Source of the DNA: Cristatella mucedo
Taxonomy: Eukaryota > Bryozoa > Phylactolaemata > Cristatellidae
Direction of reading: 5' to 3'
Length of the DNA: 37,297 nucleotides
NCBI GenBank assembly: GCA_009760855.2
Contig: WPIO01000491.1
Location: 1 to 37,297, forward strand
This document shows, piece after piece, positions 21,656-34,816 of this stretch. Within the stretch, counting starts at the first letter, position 1. The number at the start of each line of letters is the position of its first letter. Below the pieces are notes generated by a model, which was given only the letters and a program-made list of their open reading frames with translations, was not told the DNA's origin and did not search any database. Both the position numbers and the translations under genes were made by a program.

Positions 21656-23570
21656 AAAAATCACTCATCTTGAGCGAACGTGTTATCTAGAACTGTTATA
21701 AATTTTTGTAACAAGCTCCAAAACTGCAAAATAAAACACGCAAAGCATACGTAACGACTAAGAAGTAATAGCCTCAGTAAAAACGCACTGCAGTAACTTT
21801 TGCTAAAACAATCACAATTTTTTTCTTTCGGATTGTTTGCTTTTACCACATGCTTTCCTTTTCATTCTATGGTATTTAAAATCTTGCCCTGTTGTGGAAC
21901 ATACCTCTTTCAATGTTGACATGTGTTAGCTTCACCTATGACAGCAAGACTTCAAGTTTTCAAGATTCTTCTCTTCAAAGAGGCTTACAAGAGCCAGGGG
22001 TTGACAAAAGAGTCAGCCATTAAGGCAAAAAAAAAGATCACTAAAACGTTCTTGATATGGTGATCGAGATATGCGCTCTGTATCACTTTGTTAAATCCAA
22101 GCTCCTCTTATCAAGCTGGCGACATGCTGGCGTAATAAGTTCAGTGCCTTAATGATGGGCTCCGGTATACCCAACGAAAGCCGCTTAAGCTTCGATTGTG
22201 CTACGGGAAAACGCTCTCCTGTGTAAGAGCCAATCATTCTATGCGGCTCAGAGGAGCTACAGACAGAGATACGTTGTATTGCATCTGACACCCGCTGGGC
22301 TTCCGCTTGCTGTATACGAATCATCGAGCGGTATAGTCTTCAATACAAGCCAGCTGAGCATGCTGAGCGGCCTGGTGGGGAAATTTGACAGCTAGTCAGC
22401 CTTTTCCATGAAGCGTGACCTGATTTGGAAGTCCCTAAGCTGCTTAGTCCGGTCGCCCAACAGCCGGCTTATCGACGAGGCATCTCGAAACTGGCTGGCT
22501 GTCTGGCTTCAGCTAAGCTTTTCAATGCATGTCGGAGGTTGTTTTTTGTACATCTAACGCTTATGTCGGTGTATCTATACTTACATTGAGGAAAGGCAGC
22601 ACAACTGAACTGCCAGCTGCGAGCTCCGCTGTATTTGCAGGGTGCATTACGAACGGCGATTCTTGGCCACGTGACAGCGAAATCGAGAGGGTGGGAGGAG
22701 CCGCCGACTTCGTAGGGACCCAGCGATTTAGTTCGCTGTCCCCCCTAACGATACTAGTCAACGCTCTCGTATGTGCACTTCTGCATGCAAGAACATGCGC
22801 ACACACGCAGGCGCGAGTGCACGCGCGTGAATACAAGCTGCCAATAAACGAAGTTACTCAAGCAACAAGCAGCAGCGCCCGCAAGAGCAACCGGAAACAG
22901 TGGTGCAGCCGACTAAGCCGATTGGCCGACCTGCAACGATTAAGACGCACTACTGGTGGTAATGCCTAGCTTGCTGCAAGTAGATGCGGTTTTTAACGGG
23001 TCACTACTCCCAGAATTGTGTACCCGGGATGAGTGTGGAAAAACCGTGGCCATACTCATCGGAGCGTATGCACCGAGCAAGAAGTAAGCGAAAGACGCGT
23101 AGCCGGGGCATACAAACGTGGCTCCTAAAGCCAGTCGATCCCGGAAATTCTGCAGCTACAAAGCGTCAAGAAGTATTTACCTCCGCAAGAAATCGATTCA
23201 GAATTCGCTCTCCTCTCCGCAAGTGCATTTGTAGAGCCCTCGTAAGCCTTTTATAGAGGGGTGCAGTCGGAATAGCGAGCAGCGCGTATCCGCTGTGTCA
23301 CCTTTTGAGGTGGTTACAGCCCGCGTGACCCCTACTGACTTTGCGCCGCCGCCGCCGCCGCCGCCCCCCCTTGCTGCGCATGTTGAGCCCCTCCCAAAGG
23401 CTAGCTCGTCTAAGCGTGATTTTCAGAGGTGGCGGTAGCAAGGTACACCTTACCACAAGGAAAACCAATCTAAGACCTATCGAAATTCCAGCCTGCATAG
23501 CCGCAGAGACGTCGCTGGATGTCATCACGTCGCTTACTTTATTGATCAAAAACAAAAGAAAAGCTCTGTA
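21656..23570. other. unassigned stretch
   Basis: No gene recognised. The longest ORF (22529-22969, +) shows no domain. A (GCC)n run lies at 23345-23371. Confidence 0.4.
23345..23371. repeat. (GCC)n trinucleotide repeat with a C tract
   Basis: Seven or so GCC units followed by eight C. Confidence 0.9.
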
Positions 23571-23704
23571 TAATAATAATAATAATGCACTTGAAAAAGC
23601 GCCCTCAGGGAACTCAATCTCTTTGTAGGCGCTTTACATTTGCTGCAAAGGGAAAGGCGATTGAATGCTGAGTGATGTCATGCTTGATAAACAACATGAA
23701 TGAA
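23571..23704 (-). mobile_element. L2-type LINE 3' UTR fragment
   Basis: (TAA)n tail, CACTTGAAAAAGCGCCCTC, CTTTGTAGGCGCTTTACATT and the inverted GTTTATCAAGC/ATTCATGTTG block. No coding part remains. Confidence 0.92.
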
Positions 23705-24373
23705 CGCCAGAATTACATCCTGACATGTCACTCAATGATAAATTCGCAAGTGGGGTTACAGGCTTCCAGGAAGTGAAGCGGCGGCGTGGTAGTTCTGCCA
23801 GATTATGACTGCAGAGAAATTTTTATTGTTCGCGGTACTTGAATAATAAATGTACTATATTGAATATTGGGACCGGTTGTGTCATCACCCGTGGTCAGGT
23901 AACCTAAAAGACGAAGCTATGCAAAAGCCACCCAGTAGTGCCTTGGCAGTTGGGCTGAGCTATGCTATAGCGTGTAGTCTAGTACGAAGAGTTATGCGCT
24001 GTGGCTGGTACCGGTTACTTATAGCCCCCTCCGTTGCCGTCAAATGCTCACCTGCACTACGGATGGCATGCAATTTTAAGGAACGCGCGATCTTCGTCGC
24101 CACCGCCGTGCTCCGCTACTGTCGGCAAACCTGCGTGGTTTAGTGCCGCACCTAAAAATCGCAAGACGTGAAGACGTTGAAGCGCTTCGCCGGCATTGAT
24201 CGCGCGCCGGTTGGGACTTGAGCTATTTCGATGGCTGTGCTTTCGGCTTGATTCTGTTCGGGCGTGGATGCCGCTCTGCCTTTTTTCTAACAGATGGTTG
24301 AACCCGTTCACAATTCACTAAGGCGTAAGAAGGTATGAGTGGAGCCGTACGTTTTTAATGCAACGGGAAACTT
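23705..24373. other. unassigned stretch
   Basis: No gene recognised. ORFs at 23850-24143 (+) and 24057-24311 (-) overlap and have no motifs. Confidence 0.4.
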
Positions 24374-24740
24374 CCTTCGGAGACCGTGCATTTAGTTCGT
24401 ATGCTCCTAAAGCCTGGAACCCACTCCTGACTTGCGTCACAGCATCCCCTGACTTGTCCACTTTTAAAAAGAAACTGTAAGCACACCTATTTAGGACAGC
24501 ATTTAGTGGGTCGCTGTAATTCGTCCTTCACGTGCTTATGCGCGCTGACACTGAGCATGCTGCCACTAACGACACTTGCATGCTGCCCTGTGCATGTCAC
24601 CTCTACCCATGTTATTCATGTTGTTTATCAAGCATAATATTACTCACCATTCAATCGCGTTTCCCTTTGCAACAAATGTAAAGCGCCTAGAAAGAGATTG
24701 AGTTCTCTGAGGGTGCTTTATCAAGTGCATTATTATTATT
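24374..24740 (+). mobile_element. L2/CR1-type LINE copy, 5'-truncated
   Basis: Begins within the FGDRAFSSYAPKAWN block, continues through LRTAFSG-like coding sequence with a stop, then the 3' UTR, the stem-loop (about 24680-24719) and a short ATT tail. The lower stem is AAAGCGCC with GGTGCTTT, a G.U intermediate between the two perfectly paired versions seen elsewhere. Confidence 0.93.
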
Positions 24741-25581
24741 CTGGAAATTAGGCTACAAGCGAGTTGGGCATTTCTCCGAGCCAGTTCGTTTCACTCAAAT
24801 CGAAATGTGGGAGAGTGATAAAGTGCCAGTTCACCCAGAAGAAATTTTGCTCGCAATAGCCGGAACCGCTGACTTCGGTTCTCCGGGAGACGTTTCGACA
24901 GCGAAATTAATTTCACGGATCAAAAACAGGTTGGTGAATGCATTTCCGGTACTCGCGCTTCAGCTGTAATTAGTAGTCTTCGCCATCGTAATTTCGGCAT
25001 CGACTGTAGCCGAACAAAGCGCTTATATCTCCAGACTCAGGCCACATGCTAAGGTTATAAAAATATGCTCATTCATTGGCGGAGCCAGCCAAGGGGTCAG
25101 GGTGCAGCTGTCCCCAAGTCTGCAAAGGATTGGCTTTCAGTAGCTAATGTCGCGGCCCCTTGCCTCAGTTGGTTTGAATTAAAGCACCTACAGCTATTCG
25201 CGGTGCCGATCTGGCAACTAGGATCCGCTGGAACAGTGAAAGCGCGCAATATGGTAATGCGACAGCGAGACCTACGTGGAGGCCATAATATTAATCTGGA
25301 GCTAGGGGCACCCGCGCAGGCAGACGACACGATCTGGCTGGGTAGGCCGATTAATACGCCGCATTAGCCAAGAATCTAGGAAGGTAGGTAACTGCTCATA
25401 TGGCGTTAGCTAAGGAATTCAAGCGCATTGACGAGATAGAGAAAGTAAAGAATGGCCACTAAAGTTGCGCCCGAGGGAAATAAATGCCACGCCTGAGTTT
25501 AAAAGTTCAGACGTGAGAGATAGCCAAAGTAAGGCCCTAGAAAGTTCGGGACTGCAACTTTAGTAGCTCAGGCGAGAGACT
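24741..25581. other. unassigned stretch
   Basis: No gene recognised. An ORF at 25065-25367 (+) has no motif. Confidence 0.4.
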
Positions 25582-26050
25582 ACTAGTAATGCTGGTAAAT
25601 TAGCATAGCGCCCTTAGAGAAGTTGATACCTTTCTCAGCACTTAACAAATGGTATAAAGGAAGCATGATCATATGGTTGTGGTGACATACACAGTTTCAG
25701 CAAGCACAATAGGGTTAGTGGTAACAAGTCACCACGCTTTGGCATTCAAAGGAAAAATCACAAGGACTAATCAAATGCTATGAGGAACAGGTGCAGTTTA
25801 GCTTCTTTTTTAAATGTCTTCAAGTTGTGACATCAGTCGGGAGTGAGTTTTAAGCTTTGGGAGCATACGAATTAAATCACGGCCTCCGAAGGATTAGAGG
25901 TTAGTTCGAGGCATAGCTAAACCATTTGAGTCACAGGAGCAGGTGGTAACATTGCCTAGCCTGATTAGGGAGTAGCTCTGACAGAGTGACAAAATCCCGA
26001 AGTCGGTACGCTGCTTGATTAAGAGCTAGTGCAGGTCACCGAGAAATGGT
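25582..26050 (-). mobile_element. L2/CR1-type LINE copy, old, internally deleted
   Basis: Plus-strand landmarks AGCGCCCTTAGAGAAG, GGGAGTGAGTTTTAAGCTTTGG, GAGCATACGAATTAAATCAC and TTGATTAAGAGCTAGTGCAGG follow the order of the minus-strand LINE copies. Sequence between about 25980 and 25985 is missing relative to the 8414 copy (the block between the GATATACT-type and GTGAGCGACA-type sequences). Many substitutions; not coding. Confidence 0.85.
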
Positions 26051-26076
26051 ATAATAACAAAAATAATAAAAGATAA

Positions 26077-26247
26077 ATGATTCAAAAGCCTCATTTATTT
26101 AACGTCAGAAGTTTCTTAACGGCTATAACCACCGTTTGCAGCGTGCAATAAAGGTTCGCCCTCTGCAAGACTTGAGTACCCTCTGCAGGACTCAAACCAA
26201 CGACCCGGGTAGTGAAGAATGAATACCTTGCCCCTGGGCTAAGATCC
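26077..26247 (-). mobile_element. tRNA-derived SINE, type 1, decayed
   Basis: Inverted tail AAATGATTCAAAAGCCTCATTTATT, inverted AACGGCTATAACCACCG, then inverted B-box-like ACTCAAACC and A-box region CCTTGCCCCTGGGC. The CTCTGCA..ACT..A block is partly duplicated near 26160-26195. Confidence 0.7.
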
Positions 26248-27072
<825 letters not shown>

Positions 27073-27261
27073 GATAGCCGAGATAGTGGAGGCCGCCGAA
27101 CACGCAGAAAGTAGATCGCAGCAGAGCTAGTGGGGTAACACGACCCGGTTGACCCTTGGCAATTAAATCGAGCTTAGTCAGCCCCTACGGAGGTCAAATG
27201 TGTGTTAAGCGTATTTAAACTTATCAAGATACGCATTCAAACGACTAGGTGCGAATTACCT

Positions 27262-28500
<1,239 letters not shown>

Positions 28501-29029
28501 GCTGACAAAGAAATTACCGCTATGGTGAAAAAGGATGAGATTGGCACATGGTTTCAATTCCTTCTCAGCCGGCGCTCAAGTTTGGAATGAAGACTTGCGA
28601 TTCTCGTTCCTTATCTTTATCGGTAGCACTTCGCCTACCTCGTTACTCCGCCAACTTGGTGCAATGGTATAAAACAATAACCTGTACACAAACCGTGAAT
28701 CCAAATAACGAGACCTTATCCAATTGGGGGAAAGCATGGTAAAAGAACGGTCTAGCGAGGACCTTTTTTACAATGACAACTCGGTCTCGGACGTTAAAGT
28801 CACGAATCTTTCAGCCAAGGTCCCAGAAGTTCCGTCCTCATATTGTTGTGGAAGCATCATCGGCCAGAGCACGTGCTTGGAGACAAAAAACAAAAGAAGT
28901 TGGCCATTTAAAAATACCAGGCAATGAATTTTGAAGTAGAGATGCGTATGGGTACATCTTAAATGAATTATAATATGTGGGATCACATCGAGGTAGCAAT
29001 TCTTTGTTTCGCTCTCGCGCCATCTGCAA
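28501..29029. other. unassigned stretch
   Basis: No gene recognised. A plus-strand ORF at 28724-28927 and an overlapping minus ORF have no known domain. Confidence 0.4.
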
Positions 29030-29280
29030 CCGCACAGCAGGGACTACTCTTCCATTGGCGGCAGGGACTCTTTGCAGCCTCTATGCAGCCCCGTCGGCAG
29101 CGCCTCGCCGACACGCGAGGTGACGGCGAGCAGCAGCAGCAGCAGCTGCAGCAGCAGCAGCGTGCTCGCCAGCGGCAGCTTCGCTGGACTCTGGCATCGA
29201 AACCCGGGCGCCGCCACCCGGCTTAGCGCGGGCGTCAGACAGCGACGGCAGCACGACGAGCGAGAGTCGGGTTAACTGGC
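29030..29280 (+). other. CpG-rich block with a (CAG)n run, possible exon
   Basis: A GC- and CpG-rich patch contains GAGCAGCAGCAGCAGCAG-type repeats at 29129-29160, which would encode about ten Gln on the plus strand within an ORF ending at 29226, or Ala or Leu on the other strand. A pyrimidine-rich stretch ending in CACAG near 29030-29038 could be a splice acceptor. No conserved domain supports coding, so this is a weak candidate only. Confidence 0.2.
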
Positions 29281-31236
29281 GATCGCCTCGACAACTGGCG
29301 TACAAGGGCTGGGAAAATTGTATATTCAATGGTTATTCTTGCCATTCACTCTAAAGCTCGCTCCATTCTGCCGTAGAGACTGCCGCCGACCGCAAGCAGC
29401 TGCAGTTGTAGGCTGCAGTTCCCATGGTCGCTCCCGCTGCTGCTCTAGGAGCGCATACGTTAGTAATTGAAGTAGCCGCGATCTGGTCATTCAATACAGC
29501 TTAAAATTCCTCGATAAATTATCGCTTACTTTCCATTCAGCCAAGCGTCACTTCGGTGGGCGAGGCATGTTAGCAGTACAGCTGGCCGTACGCCGTCAAG
29601 GATCCTAGTTTGCAGCTTATGAAGTCGCTCCGCCCCCTACCCTCCAGTCCAGCTTTGGGCCCACGCCGCCGCTTAATGCCGAAGTGCATGCAGGTCATGT
29701 CCAGAGAGAGTGAAAGCAGTCGCGTAGAATAGACCTGCCCCCTCCCAGTAAGCATTCAAACGGTTTCTCTTCAATGGCATGTCGCTTGGGCCGGACGTAA
29801 TCGGGCCGAGCCCCAAGGTTACGTCTCTTGCCAGACGAGTATACTCGATGTTTATGTTGCATTACTAATAGAATTAGGAACCGCGAGTTTTTGACATTCA
29901 GAGATCTTCACCAATTTTTGTACAGTTCAATGATTTTGTAGCCTGAAAGATACACAAAAGAGATAGAGATAGAGACAGAGACAGATAGACGGAGAGACGG
30001 AGAGACGGAGAGACGGAGAGAGAAGGTGGAGTTAGCGGGTTGCTGATCTGTCGCCGTTATAGGACGTACCTCAGTGTGTCGTTACATTGCTGCGAATAAC
30101 TTGCAGTATGTATTGTACAAACTATTGTTGTAGCCGTGCTTGATCAATCTCCTTGCATTCTCGGCGCTAGGAATCAAAACGAAATACTATTCGGCTCCGC
30201 TGTTTGCAAGTATTCGCTATTGCCGCTGCGAGAGTGTAGTGCGCTTCAAGCAGCGCTGGTCCACGGATAACCGGCGTCTGGTAATAGGCACTGGATTCTG
30301 CGACCATTTACTTACAGCGCCTGCTTGCAATGGTGCTTCGTGTTGTCTAGATCCTCCTCTCTGCTCTAATACAATTGGAGTAGTGGTATAAGACTTGTTG
30401 AAGCAGATTTGAGATGTTTATAGATAGCCTTGCAATAGAGCAGACGCAAGTTTTAGCTCCTTCATATATACAGCATATCTACAGGTTCCTGGTTTTAAGA
30501 GAAAGACAGGCTGTGTCAAGCTAACTGAGGGGCTTTTATCTGCAATAATCGCGGACCATTAATATCAGATTATAAGACGGCTAAGAATTGTGACAGGACT
30601 AGTCCCCTCCACGCCCACACTCGAACATGAGTGCCACTGAGCGCAACCTGGTGGGGGCCGAAGGCCCTGACTCACTTCCGGCTTGCACAAACAAGCACGC
30701 TTTCCGAATGATTCAGCCTAGCACAATATTCAGCGGTCAATAAAATGAGTCTGATGGCTCGTCGTAGGGAATAGTGCGATGGGCTTTCGCGGCCGGCGCA
30801 AGCGCGCTCCACGATGCCCCCCCCCGTATAGTGGTTACCGAAAACGCTCCTCTCGCGAGTTCGTACGCTGTAGAAACGGTGAGCATATGGCGACCCGACT
30901 CGAGGACTGAGCTGCCAAATCCGCTCTGTGTGCGTCACTCGGATAAGTCCTACGCATCCCCCACCGGATCAGAGGCGTAGGCGTAGCGGTCGCTGGGCTT
31001 TTTTTGACGCAGCGCCACCGCGGCTCGGCTGCGAAAGTCGGGTACTAAACCCAGAGCCGGGATCCGAAGCCTGGTGAACTCGTGTCAGAGGCTTCTTTCG
31101 TGTCCCCAATCGGTCGCGCCCTGTGCTCACGCGTACCGGTTTCTTTCTTCCGAATGCTTTTAGGATCCACTTATTTATTGGAAAGTTCTTCACAGCGCAG
31201 CGCGTAATCACTGCCAAAAAGCCATCCTAGAGGATA
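29281..31236. other. unassigned stretch with a short minisatellite
   Basis: No gene recognised. The repeat at 29958-30024 is listed separately. About 30770-31200 is CpG-rich, with ORFs on both strands that show no domain. Confidence 0.4.
29958..30024. repeat. purine-rich minisatellite with an 8-base GAGAGACG unit
   Basis: GATAGA and GACAGA units lead into four or five tandem GAGAGACG units. Confidence 0.85.
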
Positions 31237-31238
31237 TA

Positions 31239-32067
31239 CAACGGTACCTCGGCTTACGAGTTTAATTCGCACCGTGCCAGAGCTTGTAGCTCAAATTACT
31301 CGTATGTCAAATCAATTTTCCCCATTGAAATTAATTGAAATGCCATTTATCAGCTCCGGACCCCCAAAAAAACACATTTTTGTCATGTGTTGTTAAATTG
31401 AAAAAACTGTACTTATAAATAGCGAATATTGTTTTCAAAACCAGTACAAAAAATGTCTTGCAATAGACCGGTTTTATTAATCCTAATGTACAGGAGTACC
31501 TTGGAGATCAGATGACTTGAAGATGCTAATAGAGTTAGAGGAGAAAGGACGAAATGAATATCTGAGTTTTATTCACCGAATTTTAGCCCTTTTCGCCGGG
31601 CTTTCCTCGCTTTCAGTTTTTTTACCAGCACCTTTACGCGGACGCGCCGATTGTTACGTTATGCAATGAACTCACATACGATGATATTGCCTACATAAAG
31701 TACAGTACGTACTCAGCGGTTCCTGCCGTAGTCGGATTTAACACCGGAGTCTGGTGATCTTGTACGTCCAAGCACCACGATGACTCGCTCGAGCCAGGCT
31801 GGGAGTGAACCAACAGGCCTGTGCTTGGCGTTACATCTCGGTCGTAAGGCAGCATCATGCAACGGAGCGTTGTTCGCTGCTTTACCCTTATTGACTTGAG
31901 TAACCACACGCAGTGTGACGTTCGCTGTGGCAACTAGCCGTGGAGTATCTGGAGCTGGCTCGTAAGCCGAATTTTAGCTCGCTACTCAAGGCAAAACTTC
32001 GGCCTAGAGACAGCTCGTATCTCGGAACATTCGTGTTACAAGACACTCGTAGGCCGAGGTACCACTG
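31239..32067. mobile_element. non-autonomous DNA transposon with pogo/Tigger-like ends, 829 bp
   Basis: The left end CAACGGTACCTCGGCTTACG and the inverted right end CAGTGGTACCTCGGCCTACG form terminal inverted repeats of about 22 bases. The left flank is TA (31237-31238) and the right flank CA, consistent with a decayed TA target duplication. Ends of the form CAG...ACCTCG are typical of pogo/Tigger-type Tc1/mariner elements. Both subterminal regions carry several degenerate CTTACGAG, TCTCGGAA and CTCGTA motifs. No transposase ORF is recognisable, so it must have been mobilised in trans. The family assignment rests on the termini alone. Confidence 0.75.
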
Positions 32068-32260
32068 CACGCTTAGGCTGCGTCTCAATGATGGGCCCTG
32101 CTTCGTTGGGGCGTTCTCTTCTTTCAAGTTCTTACCGTCTTGCTCGTGTTACGGCACCATTTACGATGGATGCAATTTATCAGCGAAAAGATACGATAAG
32201 AACATATTAAGCAAACTGCAAGTCTGGAAGAGCAGTTGAAGGATTTAGCGTTGGCTGTGC
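32068..32260. other. short unassigned spacer
   Basis: No feature recognised between the DNA transposon and the SINE. Confidence 0.4.
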
Positions 32261-32413
32261 CATGATGGCACACTAGGTAAGTTGGTTGCTTTTACAACCT
32301 CGGTCCCGAGGTCGTGGGTTCGAATCCTGCGGCGGGCAGTCCTTTATCGCCACTGTAAGCGACGGAGGTAGCTGTAAAGGCTCTTTTGTAGCTATGCAAA
32401 ATATGCTGTTAAA
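32261..32413 (+). mobile_element. tRNA-derived SINE, type 1
   Basis: A-box-like TGGCACACTAGGTAAGTTGG near 32270, perfect B box GGTTCGAATCC at about 32318-32328, and the tail AGCTGTAAAGGCTCTTTTGT, CTATGCAAAATATG and TTAAATAAGC. One of the two best preserved copies for the Pol III promoter. Confidence 0.9.
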
Positions 32414-32483
32414 TAAGCTAGTATTTGGATAACTTTCTAAATACAGTACGATAGGGGCTGTTGGAGAGATTATAGTGAGCCCT

Positions 32484-32485
<2 letters not shown>

Positions 32486-32567
<82 letters not shown>

Positions 32568-32610
32568 ATATATATATATATATACATATGTATATATATA
32601 CATATATACA

Positions 32611-32680
<70 letters not shown>
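32486..32680. repeat. compound (CA)n(TA)n microsatellite
   Basis: CA repeat to about 32565, then TA repeat with CA interruptions to 32680. Its last TA is directly followed by the terminal sequence of a Tc1/mariner relic. Confidence 0.97.
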
Positions 32681-32870
32681 CACTCAGATGCGAAAGTACC
32701 CAAACTATGGCCGCCGCTGCGTTGGCCGTAAATTCTTTCGGGTAATTAGAGGGTTATTCTACGATGCTATTCATACCAAAGTTATGCGAAGCATTAGAAG
32801 ATATTTATTGACAACCCAAAAAAAGCACATAGGCTGTTGATATGTAACCAACATCATTAATATGTCATAA
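32681..32870 (-). mobile_element. Tc1/mariner relic B, left part (terminal repeat and transposase 3' region)
   Basis: CACTCAGATGCGAAAGTACC after a TA dinucleotide, then GCCGCTGCGTTGGCCGTAAA, CATACCAAAGTTATGCGAAG and AAAAAGCACATAGGCTGTTGA. These align in order with 3010-3175 of relic A. The element is interrupted at about 32871 by a LINE and continues at 34817. Confidence 0.78.
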
Positions 32871-32879
32871 GCCTCAGGT

Positions 32880-34302
32880 CAGGTCCCAGCACCTTTCAAA
32901 AAAGCTGTAGTCAGGCCACTTCTCAAGAAAGCTACACTAGACCAAGAGAACTTAAGCAACTACCGCCCAGTCTCCCTTCTACCATTCCTATCAAAGACAC
33001 TGGAACGGTTCGTGGCAGACCAGCTGAACTCGTATATCGAAACCTCACACCTTGCTAGTAAGTTCCAGTCTGGCTTTAGAGCTAATCACTCCACAGAGTC
33101 AGCATTGCTTCGGGTATACAACGACCTACTTAGGAATGCAGACATGGGTAGAGTGTCTCTTCTTGTTTTGCTCGATCTTTCGGCAGCTTTTGATACTATC
33201 GATCACAAAGTACTTCTAGAGCGCCTCTCATCTCGCCTGGGCATCACTGGCACTGCTCTGCAGTGGTTCAGGTCCTATCTCAGTGGGAGACTCCAGAGTG
33301 TTGACGTGAATGGACAAAGATCATCTGAAGTACCTCTAAAATATGGAGTACCTCAGGGCTCTGTGCTAGGTCCGGTCCTTTTCACCGTTTATACTCTCCT
33401 TCTCGCTGATGTGATTGCCAAGCACAATCTTTCACTTCTATGTGGATGACACTCAGTTGTACCTTTGCTTTGATCCCTCCCAGCCTTCGAGCACCTCAAA
33501 TTCTCTCAACTCACTTGCTGCATGCATTGATGACATCCGATCATGGATGGCAGCAAATTTTCTAAAACTAAGCGATGATAAAACTAACTTACTAGTTATG
33601 GGCAAACCTAGTGTTATTCAGAAATTGGAAAGGCTGACTTTCAAAATTGGCTCTGCCAGCATATCTCCAGTTGCATCAGCTCGAAATCTAGGTGTCATAT
33701 TCCAAAGCGACCTCTCGTTAGACGACCACATCAGCTCCACAGTCAAATCAGCCTATTTTCAGCTTCATAACATTGCTAAAATTAGGGCTTGTTTAGATAA
33801 GGATACCACGTCCAAGTTGGTCCATGCATTCGTGACATCTCGTCTCGACTTCTGCAACTCACTGCTTACTGGCCTACCAGCATGTGCGATCAGGCGATTG
33901 CAGCTGGTGCAAAACTCTGCAGCTAGGCTTGTCTGTCGTGAGCGTCGCAGTTGCCACATTACTCCACTTCTCGCCGACCTGCACTGGTTACCAGTCAAGC
34001 AACGGATTGACTTCAAGGTTTTGTCGCTCACTTTTAGGTCTCTTCATTCTATGGCTCCAGCCTATCTTTCAGAGATACTACCCCATCAGGCAAAGCATCG
34101 TACCACTCGCTTTTCGGAATCCAACAGTCTAGAAATACTTCGTACAAACCTTAAATCCTTTGGAGACCGTGCATTTAGCTCGTATGCTCCCACAGCCTGG
34201 AACTCCCTCCCGACCTGCATCAGAACATCCCCTGACCTGACCACATTTAAAAGAAACTTAAAAACATACCTATTTAGGACAGCATTTAGTGGGTCCTTGT
34301 GA
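32880..34302 (+). pseudogene. LINE ORF2 reverse transcriptase, frameshifted
   Basis: The reverse transcriptase of a non-LTR retrotransposon copies the element's RNA at the genomic target. The first frame, open from 32880, reads [45 protein letters not shown], then motif [17 protein letters not shown] with the catalytic Asp, and motif [15 protein letters not shown]. After LADVIAKHN (about 33425) the frame shifts by one. The second frame carries motif [12 protein letters not shown] with the catalytic Asp pair, then DDKTNLLVMGKPS, the [13 protein letters not shown] and HWLPVKQRI blocks, and ends with FRTAFSGSL at 34302. Motif C is YVDD rather than the more usual YADD. A plain start codon is not expected, because the 5' part is missing; an in-frame stop lies at 32868. 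The frameshift makes this copy inactive as read. Confidence 0.95.
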
Positions 34303-34467
34303 TTCGTCCTCGATGTGCTTATGCGTGCTGACACTGTTTATGCTGCCACTAACCACATTTGCATGCTGACCCAGTGCATGTAACCCCTAACCATGTTATT
34401 CATTTTGTTTGTTTTTTAAGCATGATTTTACTTACTATTCTATTGCGTATCACTTTGCAGCAAATGT

Positions 34468-34507
34468 AAAGCGCCTAGAAAGAGATTAAGTTCTCTGAGG
34501 GCGCTTT
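34468..34507 (+). promoter_or_regulatory. LINE 3' stem-loop, probable reverse transcriptase recognition hairpin
   Basis: AAAGCGCC (34468-34475) pairs with GGCGCTTT (34500-34507). Inside, AGAAAGA or AGAGAGA pairs with TCTCT. The same two-tier fold is present in nearly every LINE 3' end of the window, with pair-preserving changes between copies. In the eel UnaL2 element, of the L2 clade, a 3' stem-loop is required for template recognition; the role here is inferred by analogy. Confidence 0.8.
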
Positions 34508-34549
34508 ATCGAGTGCAATATTATTATTATTATTATTATGCTTTTAGTG

Positions 34550-34816
34550 CACACACCTATTTAGGACAGCATTTAGTGGGTTCCTGTGATTCGTCCTTCA
34601 TGTGCTTATGCGTGCTTACACTGCCTGCTGCCACTAACCACATTTGCATGCTGACCATGTGCATGTCACCCCTAACCATGTTATTCATGTTGTTTATCAA
34701 ACATGATATTACTCACCATTCAATTGCATTTCCCTTTGAAGCAAATGTAAAGCACCTAGAGAGAGATTGAGTTCTCTAAGGGTGCTTTATCAAGTGCATT
34801 ATTATTATTATTATTA
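34550..34816 (+). mobile_element. second L2-type LINE 3' copy, head-to-tail with the first
   Basis: Begins at ACACCTATTTAGGACAGC, about ten bases after the tail of the preceding copy, and continues through the 3' UTR, the stem-loop (about 34748-34787) and (ATT)n (34798-34816). The lower stem is AAAGCACC with GGTGCTTT, a compensated base-pair change relative to 34468-34507. It differs in many places from the first copy, so it was not made by simple duplication of it. Confidence 0.93.

Larger units (their letters stand above)
32871..34540 (+). mobile_element. L2/CR1-type LINE copy, longest in the window, 5'-truncated
   Basis: This copy carries the reverse transcriptase and C-terminal region, a 3' UTR (34303-34467), the terminal stem-loop (34468-34507) and an (ATT)n tail (34519-34539). 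The endonuclease domain and the N-terminal part of ORF2 are absent because of the 5' truncation at about 32871. It is inserted within Tc1/mariner relic B, and a second LINE follows directly. Near-identity with 2054-2769 marks it as recent. Confidence 0.96.

Noticed and set aside
32261-32340. Possible functional tRNA gene (A and B boxes)
   Set aside because: The cloverleaf is not maintained and the same unit with its non-tRNA tail recurs across the window, so it is a SINE. The same holds for 9622, 36027 and 37006.
32418-32840. Tyr/Ile-rich and Cys/Val- or His/Thr-rich ORFs
   Set aside because: Pure translation of the CA/TA microsatellite.
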